Shown here piece by piece: positions 58,322 through 64,000 of a DNA stretch of 64,000 bases. Source of the stretch: an uncultured Lachnospiraceae bacterium (GTDB taxonomy: Bacteria; Bacillota; Clostridia; Lachnospirales; Lachnospiraceae); contig URRW01000004.1 of the NCBI GenBank assembly GCA_900550285.1, positions 40,898-104,897 of the forward strand, read 5' to 3'. Under the pieces are notes generated by a model that saw nothing but the letters and a program-made list of their open reading frames with translations, was not told the DNA's origin and ran no database searches. Numbering within the stretch: position 1 is the stretch's first letter; every line of letters begins with the position of its first letter. Both the position numbers and the translations under genes were made by a program.

Positions 58322-59809
58322 ATGAGAGGAATTGATACACCCGTCAGACAGATGAGACGGGAGATTTTTAAGGAGATCGCGCAGCTGGCGTACAGCTCCG
58401 AGCATTTAAACGACGACGTGGAGGCGCTGCCGTATAAGATCGTGAACCCGCAGACGCCGATTTACCGGGAAAGCGTTTACCGGGAGCGGGAGATCGTGCG
58501 CGAGCAGATCCGTCTGGCGATGGGGCTTTCCCTGCGCCCGGAGGATCAGCCGGTGCATGTGACGCAGGGGCTGGAAGAGAGCGATATTGACGAGAAGTAT
58601 TACGAGCCGCCGATGATCCAGGTAATTCCGTCCGCCTGCAACGCGTGTCCGGAAAACGATTATACGGTAACGGATCTTTGCAAGGGCTGCGTGGCGCATC
58701 CCTGTCAGGTCGTATGCCCCAAGGATGCGATCAGCACGGTAAACGGAAAGTCCGTGATCGACCCGGCAAAATGTATCCGCTGCGGCAAGTGCAAGTCGGT
58801 CTGCCCTTATGACGCGATCAGCCATCAGCTGCGCCCCTGCGCGGCGGCGTGCGGCGTGGGCGCGATCGGGAGCGATGCTTCCGGCAGGGCGACGATCGAT
58901 CCGGAAAAATGCGTGACCTGCGGCCAGTGCATGGTCAGCTGCCCCTTTGGCGCGATCGCGGATAAGTCCCAGATTTTCCAGCTGATCCGGGCGATCCAGT
59001 CCGGAAGGGAGATCATCGCGCAGGTGGCTCCGGCGTTTGTGGGACAGTTCGGCGCTGCGGCAACGCCCGGCAAGATCAAGACGGCGCTGAAAATGCTGGG
59101 ATTTTCCGATGTATATGAGACGGCGATCGGCGCGGATATGGGCGCGATGGCAGAGGCGGAGCACTATGTAAAGGAAGTGGCGACGGGAAAGCTGCCGTTT
59201 CTTCTGACGTCCTGCTGTCCCTCCTGGTCGGTGCTTGCAAAGAAATTTTTCCCGGAAACGATCGACAACATTTCCAATGCGCTGACGCCGATGGTGGCGA
59301 CGGCGCGCCAGATCAAAAAAGAGCATCCGGAGGCTTCGGTTGTGTTCATCGGGCCGTGTGTCTCCAAGAAGCTGGAGGCGTCCCGCCGTTCCGTCCGTTC
59401 GGACGTGGATTTTGTCATTACCTTTGAAGAGCTGGCGGGGATGTTTGAGGCAAAGGGCATCGATCCTGCGGCAGTGGAATCGGAGACGCCGGTGGAGGAC
59501 GCGACCTCTGCGGGGCGCGGATATGCGGCGTCCGGCGGCGTCGCAAAGGCGATCGAAAGCTGCATTCAGGAGTATTATCCCGATACGGAGGTGCACATCG
59601 AGCATGTGGAAAGCCTTGCGGACTGTAGAAAGATCCTGATGCTTGCCAAGATGGGCAAGAAAAACGGCTGCCTGATCGAAGGAATGGCGTGCCCGGGCGG
59701 CTGTATTGCGGGCGCGGGGACGAATATCCCGATCCCTCAGGCGCAGAAGGCGTTAAACAGCTTTGTGGCGGCGGCAGAAAAGAAGCTGCCGGACAGACAG
59801 GATAGCTGA
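58322..59809 (+). CDS. Monomeric [FeFe] hydrogenase-like protein
   Basis: A 495-residue iron-sulfur enzyme for H2 metabolism with ferredoxin-type partners. The N-terminal half carries Cys-rich clusters (SACNACPEN; LCKGCVAHPCQVVCP; CIRCGKCKSVCP; CVTCGQCMVSCP), the C-terminal half the H-cluster: L1 TSCCPSW near 300, L2 GPCVSKKLEAS near 345, L3 GMACPGGCIAGAG near 460. L2 has GPC instead of the MPC of classic group A enzymes, which points to the group B-like or sensory branches. It stands alone; maturation genes are not in the window. Confidence 0.85.
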   Translation: MRGIDTPVRQMRREIFKEIAQLAYSSEHLNDDVEALPYKIVNPQTPIYRESVYREREIVREQIRLAMGLSLRPEDQPVHVTQGLEESDIDEKYYEPPMIQVIPSACNACPENDYTVTDLCKGCVAHPCQVVCPKDAISTVNGKSVIDPAKCIRCGKCKSVCPYDAISHQLRPCAAACGVGAIGSDASGRATIDPEKCVTCGQCMVSCPFGAIADKSQIFQLIRAIQSGREIIAQVAPAFVGQFGAAATPGKIKTALKMLGFSDVYETAIGADMGAMAEAEHYVKEVATGKLPFLLTSCCPSWSVLAKKFFPETIDNISNALTPMVATARQIKKEHPEASVVFIGPCVSKKLEASRRSVRSDVDFVITFEELAGMFEAKGIDPAAVESETPVEDATSAGRGYAASGGVAKAIESCIQEYYPDTEVHIEHVESLADCRKILMLAKMGKKNGCLIEGMACPGGCIAGAGTNIPIPQAQKALNSFVAAAEKKLPDRQDS

Positions 59810-59965
59810 CATGGCTTTCATGAGCCGGCAGGCTTAAACCTGTCCGGCGGCAACGGCAAATCCGCCGTCTGTTTAAGCGGGCGGCGATAGATTTACGATA
59901 GAATATTTACAAAGGAGAGGAAAGCGGCCTTTTTGGGGCGGCTTTTCCGTATGGAGGAAGAAGAA

Positions 59966-61417
59966 GTGACAAAGATCAGAACTCGTTTTGCGCCCAGCCC
60001 GACCGGACGCATGCATGTAGGCAACCTGCGCACGGCGCTGTATGCTTTTCTGGTGGCAAAACATGAAAACGGAGATTTTATCCTGCGTATCGAGGATACG
60101 GATCAGGAGCGCTATGTGGAGGGCGCGGTGGACATCATTTACCGCACGCTGGAAAAGACAGGGCTTGTCCATGACGAAGGCCCCGATAAGGACGGCGGCG
60201 TAGGTCCTTATGTGCAGAGCGAGCGTCAGGCAAAGGGCATTTATCTGGAATATGCCAAAAAGCTCGTTGAAAAAGGAGAGGCATATTACTGCTTCTGCGA
60301 CAAGGAGCGCCTTGCGACCTTAAACCGTGTCGTTGCGGGCAAGGAGATCAACGTATACGACAAGCACTGCCTGCATCTTTCCAAGGAAGAGGTGGAAGCA
60401 AAGCTTGCGGCAGGCGTACCCTATGTGATCCGTCAGAACAATCCGACGGAGGGCACGACGACGTTCCATGACGAGATTTACGGCGACATCACCGTAGACA
60501 ACGCAGAGCTGGACGATATGATCCTGATCAAATCCGACGGCTATCCGACCTATAACTTTGCAAACGTCGTGGATGATCATCTGATGGGCATTACCCATGT
60601 GGTGCGCGGCAACGAATATCTGTCCTCTTCCCCGAAGTACAACCGTCTTTATGACGCGTTCGGCTGGGAGGTTCCGGTATACATCCACTGCCCGCTGATC
60701 ACGGACGAAGAGCATCATAAGCTATCCAAGCGCTGCGGACATTCCTCCTACGAGGATCTGATCGAGCAGGGCTTTCTGACGGAGGCGGTCGTAAACTTTG
60801 TTGCGCTTCTGGGCTGGAGCCCGGAAGGGGAAAACGAGATTTTTTCTCTGGACGGCCTGATCAAGGAGTTCGATTACAGAAGAATGTCCAAATCCCCCGC
60901 CGTATTCGACTATACGAAGTTAAAATGGATGAATGGCGAATATATCAAGGCAATGGATTTTGACCGTTTCTTTGAGATGGCAAAGCCCTATCTTGAAAAG
61001 GCGCTTACAAAGGGACAGGATCTGAAAAAGGTTGCGGAGATGGTAAAGACCCGTATCGAGGTGTTCCCTGAGATTGAGGAAATGGTGGATTTCTTCGAGA
61101 CGCTGCCCGAGTACGATCCGGCGATGTACGTCCATAAAAAAATGAAAACAACAAAGGAAAGCGCGCTGGAGGTATTAAAGGAGCTCGTTCCTTTGCTGGA
61201 AGAGCAGGAGGATTACAGCAACGACGCGCTCTATCAGCTCCTGCTGTCCTATGTGGAGAAAAAGGGCTGCAAAAACGGCTATGTGCTCTGGCCGGTACGC
61301 ACGGCGGTGTCCGGCAAGCAGATGACGCCCGCCGGCGCGACAGAGATCATGGAGATCATCGGCAAAGAGGAGTCCCTGGCGCGTATCCGCAAGGGAATTG
61401 AACTGCTGGAGGCATAA
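59966..61417 (+). CDS. gltX: Glutamyl-tRNA synthetase
   Basis: A 483-residue class I synthetase that charges tRNA-Glu. The HIGH-like motif is PSPTGRMHVGNLRTALYAF, the KMSKS-like loop HHKLSKRCGHSS near residue 255; anticodon-binding helical domain at the C-terminus. GTG 59966 is chosen as start, 8 bases after GGAGG (59953-59957); longer starts at 59933 and 59951 lack a site, or contain it. The 156-base gap upstream has hairpins and a TAGAAT box (59899-59904) but no clear promoter and no T-box motif. Confidence 0.95.
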   Translation: MTKIRTRFAPSPTGRMHVGNLRTALYAFLVAKHENGDFILRIEDTDQERYVEGAVDIIYRTLEKTGLVHDEGPDKDGGVGPYVQSERQAKGIYLEYAKKLVEKGEAYYCFCDKERLATLNRVVAGKEINVYDKHCLHLSKEEVEAKLAAGVPYVIRQNNPTEGTTTFHDEIYGDITVDNAELDDMILIKSDGYPTYNFANVVDDHLMGITHVVRGNEYLSSSPKYNRLYDAFGWEVPVYIHCPLITDEEHHKLSKRCGHSSYEDLIEQGFLTEAVVNFVALLGWSPEGENEIFSLDGLIKEFDYRRMSKSPAVFDYTKLKWMNGEYIKAMDFDRFFEMAKPYLEKALTKGQDLKKVAEMVKTRIEVFPEIEEMVDFFETLPEYDPAMYVHKKMKTTKESALEVLKELVPLLEEQEDYSNDALYQLLLSYVEKKGCKNGYVLWPVRTAVSGKQMTPAGATEIMEIIGKEESLARIRKGIELLEA

Positions 61418-61418
61418 G

Positions 61419-63467
61419 TTGCAGGCAAATAAGCAGCAGCAAAAAGCGATTGAATGGAATACGGGACCGGCGCTCATACTCGCCGGCCCCGGCTCCGGAA
61501 AAACGTTCACGACGGTTGAACGGGTAAAATATCTGATCGAGGTCCATCATGCGGACCCGTCTCACATTCTTGTGATCACATTTACGAAAGCGGCTGCCTG
61601 GCAGATGCGGGAGCGCTTCTTAAAACGGATGGGCGGCCAGCCCTGTCCGGTCAGTTTCGGCACATTTCACGCCGTATTTTTACACATTTTAAAAATTTCC
61701 AGAGGATATTCTGCGGGGAGTATTTTACGGGAAAAAGAAAAAAGAGAATACCTGCGCACGGCTCTTTCCGGTCTGAAAGGGGACTTCCCGATGGAGCGGG
61801 AATGGGAGGATTCGCTCCTTGCCCAGATCGGCTACGTCAAAAATCTGGGACGGCTGCCGGAAAACGATTTGGACTGCGGGATGCCAAAGGGACAGTTTGC
61901 CCGGATCTTCGTGGAATTTCAGAGGCTTCTGCACGATGCCGGAAAGCTGGATCTGGATGATTTTGCGGCTGCGGTCTGCCATTTGCTTTGTACTGACCCG
62001 GCGGAATTAAAGCGCTGGCAGGAGCAGTTTTCCTATATTCTGGTGGATGAATTTCAGGATGTGAACGCCGCCCAGTATGAGGCTGTGCGCCTGCTTGTAG
62101 GTACGTCCCGGAATCTGTTTGCGGTGGGAGACGACGATCAGGCGATCTATGGCTTCCGCGGCTCCGACCCGGCGATCATGCAGCGGTTCGTACAGGATTT
62201 TCCGGAGGCTGCGCGGATCGAGCTTTCCGTCAATTATCGCAGCAAAAGGGGGATCGTGGAGTGCGCGGGAAGGCTTGTGGGAGCAAATAAGGAACGGTTC
62301 CCAAAAAAGATCAGGGCAGCGCAGGACGGAAAAGCGGATGGCGTGAACAGCGATGCAGATGTCGTGCGGCACAGTGAGGCAGATGCTGTACGGAAGGCGG
62401 CAAAAGCCCTGTTTGGGAAAAAAGAGGAAACTTTTGAAGGCGGCGTCTGGAAAAGCCTTGCGCCGGATCAAAGCGTCTGGGCGGGGAGCTTTCCGGATAA
62501 AAAGCAGGAGGCGAAAGCGCTGGTACGCATGATCAAAGAAATGCAGGCGCAGGGCGGCAAAACGGAGACGACAGCGGCAATTTTTCGGACAAACAGCGAC
62601 GCGGTATGGCTGGCGGCGGCGCTTGAGCAGGCAAAAATCCCGTTTGTCATGCGGGAAAAGGCAAAAAACCCGTACGATCATCCGGTGTGCAGGGATCTGC
62701 TGGCATATCTGCGGTTTTCAAAAAGCGACCGCAGCCGGGGGCAGTTTCTGCAGATCATGAACCGCCCCTGCCGCTATCTGGCGCGGCAGCATGTGCCCGC
62801 AGGACAGGTGGATTTTACGGCGCTAAAGGAAGCCTACCGGGACAAGCCGTATATGCAGGAAATCCTTGCGCGGATGCAGACGGACATTATGAGGATCGGG
62901 CGGATGGATCTGTACGCCGCGGTCAATTATGTGCGCAAGGGGATTGGCTACGATAACTGGCTTTGCCGGGAAAAAAGCGGGAAGGCGCTGGAGGAGGCAA
63001 AGGCGGCGGCAGATTTTCTGCAGGAGAGCGTGCGGGAGCTTCGGAGCATGGAACAGCTGGAGGAGCATCTGGAGGCATATGCGCGGGCGCTGGAGAAGGG
63101 CGGAAAGGAGACGCAGGGGGAAGAGGCAGGTCGGAAGACGGCAGACACGGGTCAGGAGGCAGCAGGATCAGAACAGCAGTCGGCAGGCGCGGGTCAGGGC
63201 AGCGGTACGATTCCGGTGGAGCTGATCACAATGCACGGATCGAAAGGTCTGGAATATGATGTCGTATTTCTGCCCGGCTGCTGCGAGGGGACGGTCCCCC
63301 ACAAAAAGAGCGCGTCCGGGCGGGAGCTGGAAGAGGAGCGGCGGATGTTTTACGTTGGAATGACGCGGGCAAAAAAGAGGCTGTTTCTGACGTGGGAGAG
63401 GGGGACGAAGGAAGCGCCGGGATTTGCGTCGCGGTTTTTGTATGAGTGCGGGTATCGGGAGCCGTAG
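61419..63467 (+). CDS. UvrD/PcrA-like superfamily I DNA helicase
   Basis: A 682-residue 3'-5' helicase. All SF1 motifs are visible: Walker A AGPGSGKTFTTVER, Ia ITFTKAAAWQMRERF, II YILVDEFQDVNAAQY, III AVGDDDQAIYGFRGSDP, IV VNYRSKRGIV, V MHGSKGLEYDVVFLPG, VI YVGMTRAKKRLFLTWER. A charged low-complexity insert of about 35 residues (around 570-605) and a shorter one near 310 are unusual. TTG 61419 is 6 bases after GGAGG, which lies in the end of gltX, so the two are translationally linked. Confidence 0.88.
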   Translation: MQANKQQQKAIEWNTGPALILAGPGSGKTFTTVERVKYLIEVHHADPSHILVITFTKAAAWQMRERFLKRMGGQPCPVSFGTFHAVFLHILKISRGYSAGSILREKEKREYLRTALSGLKGDFPMEREWEDSLLAQIGYVKNLGRLPENDLDCGMPKGQFARIFVEFQRLLHDAGKLDLDDFAAAVCHLLCTDPAELKRWQEQFSYILVDEFQDVNAAQYEAVRLLVGTSRNLFAVGDDDQAIYGFRGSDPAIMQRFVQDFPEAARIELSVNYRSKRGIVECAGRLVGANKERFPKKIRAAQDGKADGVNSDADVVRHSEADAVRKAAKALFGKKEETFEGGVWKSLAPDQSVWAGSFPDKKQEAKALVRMIKEMQAQGGKTETTAAIFRTNSDAVWLAAALEQAKIPFVMREKAKNPYDHPVCRDLLAYLRFSKSDRSRGQFLQIMNRPCRYLARQHVPAGQVDFTALKEAYRDKPYMQEILARMQTDIMRIGRMDLYAAVNYVRKGIGYDNWLCREKSGKALEEAKAAADFLQESVRELRSMEQLEEHLEAYARALEKGGKETQGEEAGRKTADTGQEAAGSEQQSAGAGQGSGTIPVELITMHGSKGLEYDVVFLPGCCEGTVPHKKSASGRELEEERRMFYVGMTRAKKRLFLTWERGTKEAPGFASRFLYECGYREP

Positions 63468-63549
63468 GCGTTTATCTTTCTGGCAGAATTTGTCCCGGTG
63501 CAGCCGCTGGACGGCAGGAGTTTGATAGGATTTTTCATAGAATTTTTAC

Positions 63550-63578
63550 TTGTTTCAAGGCTCTTTTTATGCTAATCT
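63550..63578 (+). promoter_or_regulatory. Possible promoter near the right edge
   Basis: TTGTTT (63550-63555), 17-base spacer, TAATCT (63573-63578) with extended TGC. The stretch 63468-63731 shows no gene that I can support. Confidence 0.45.
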
Positions 63579-63731
63579 GTTTATAAGCATAAATTTCACA
63601 AAGAATCTAGTGTACCGGGCATTCATGCCGTTTCTTTTTACAGCGGGCAGCTGCCGTCGCCGCAGCGCGCTGGATCTGTATTCTTGTCGGAACTCTATGC
63701 TTCATCCAATTATTTACAACAGGCAGGAAAG

Positions 63732-63863
63732 ATGAAGAAAACGGGGCTGGTCCGATGCAGGCAGCACTGTGTTTTGCGATACGAGCTGTTGTTGGACAGA
63801 CGCAGATTCTTTGGATTTTTTGCCGCCACAGAAGAAGAGGTGTTAAAGGACGGGACAGGCTGA
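63732..63863 (+). CDS. Small open frame, unknown (43 aa)
   Basis: ATG with AGGAAAG upstream, coding for a basic peptide (MKKTGLVRCRQHCVLRYELL...). No family recognised and codon use is not convincing; it may be debris beside the nuclease-like fragment. Confidence 0.25.
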   Translation: MKKTGLVRCRQHCVLRYELLLDRRRFFGFFAATEEEVLKDGTG

Positions 63864-63882
63864 CACTGTAACCAAAGCATAC

Positions 63883-64000
63883 ATGCGCGGGAACGCCGTG
63901 TTTGCAGATGCGTTCAATTACCTGCTCTATGATGGGAGGGCAGTCATTGAACCAGAAAATTTAAAGGAGATGGATCCGGCCGGGATCGCGCTGCCGTTTG
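63883..64000 (+). pseudogene. Rpn/PD-(D/E)XK nuclease-type transposase-like gene, 5' end (continues past window)
   Basis: From ATG 63883 the chain MRGNAVFADAFNYLLYDGRA, then VIEPENLKEMDPAGIALPF, matches the start of Rpn-like nuclease/putative transposase proteins, as remembered from the family. Homology-like residues continue upstream of the ATG in frame (GQADTVTKAY) up to a TAA at 63844-63846, with no start codon and no ribosome site, so the 5' end may be truncated. The rest lies outside the window. Confidence 0.5.

Noticed and set aside
58406..59605. 399-codon minus-strand frame
   Set aside because: Mirror of the hydrogenase gene, whose iron-sulfur motifs are unmistakable.
59810..59965. 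T-box riboswitch upstream of gltX
   Set aside because: No conserved T-box bulge sequence (TGGNACC type) and no antiterminator pair could be found; only small hairpins are present.
1..64000. CRISPR arrays, prophage or integron structures
   Set aside because: No direct repeats with regular spacers, no integrase, capsid or terminase genes. The tandem repeats at 17762 and 43085 have no spacers.

Overview
The window is chromosomal DNA of a low-to-moderate GC Firmicute, most likely a gut-type Lachnospiraceae (class Clostridia). The basis is gene content and style: consensus AGGAGG ribosome sites, TTGACA/TATAAT-type promoters, an infC-rpmI-rplT cluster, a dnaG-rpoD-trmK cluster, YesN/YesM-type sugar regulation, a CofE-like ligase, a [FeFe] hydrogenase and DUF1540, DUF2974 and DUF4125 families. 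No sequence search was possible, so genus and species are not called.

Layout. 1-6.0 kb: end of thrS, a Cys-rich DUF1540 gene, a CofE-like ligase, then infC-rpmI-rplT behind a consensus promoter with two attenuator-like hairpins and an AUU start on infC, followed by an rRNA methyltransferase and pyroglutamyl peptidase. 6.1-16.8 kb: a glycan-use block with a GH51 arabinofuranosidase, a GH2 glycosidase, a MATE exporter and a four-gene sugar ABC importer (ATPase, two permeases, binding lipoprotein). 16.8-21.5 kb: a repeat-rich lipoprotein, a diacylglycerol-kinase-like and a PAP2 lipid enzyme, an ACT-domain regulator and aspartokinase. 21.8-25.7 kb: a three-gene MacB-type ABC system with a CARDB-like surface protein. 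25.9-26.5 kb: a promoter followed by about 490 bases with many hairpins and no convincing gene, the best candidate for an unrecognised structured RNA.

26.5-35.6 kb: membrane-anchored NagZ-like GH3, ThrH, a short palindromic leader, a CbpA-like co-chaperone, a DUF2974 hydrolase, DNA polymerase IV, three tRNA-Leu genes (two identical CAG copies in inverted orientation around an AAG gene), luxS-mtnN, DUF4125 and a histidine phosphatase. 35.6-38.6 kb: a minus-strand pair (acyltransferase-like protein and DUF6320 zinc-ribbon membrane protein) and a small AT-rich island of unknown genes. 38.7-45.4 kb: an esterase, dnaG, rpoD, trmK with a tandem-repeat insertion, and a TGS-uridine kinase. 45.5-47.9 kb: a two-gene RloA/RloB (AbiL-like) defence module beside rnpB. 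48-58.2 kb: a DHFR-like protein, a secreted EndA-type nuclease, a YesN/YesM two-component system and the sugar ABC importer it probably controls. 58.3-64 kb: a [FeFe] hydrogenase, gltX, a UvrD-like helicase and, at the edge, the start of an Rpn-type nuclease that may be 5'-truncated.

Working together: the two CUT1 importers with their glycosidases and the YesMN pair give uptake and breakdown of plant-type oligosaccharides, the hydrogenase fits fermentative H2 metabolism, and luxS-mtnN recycles S-adenosylhomocysteine. Starts were chosen from ribosome-site spacing; several differ from the longest open frame.
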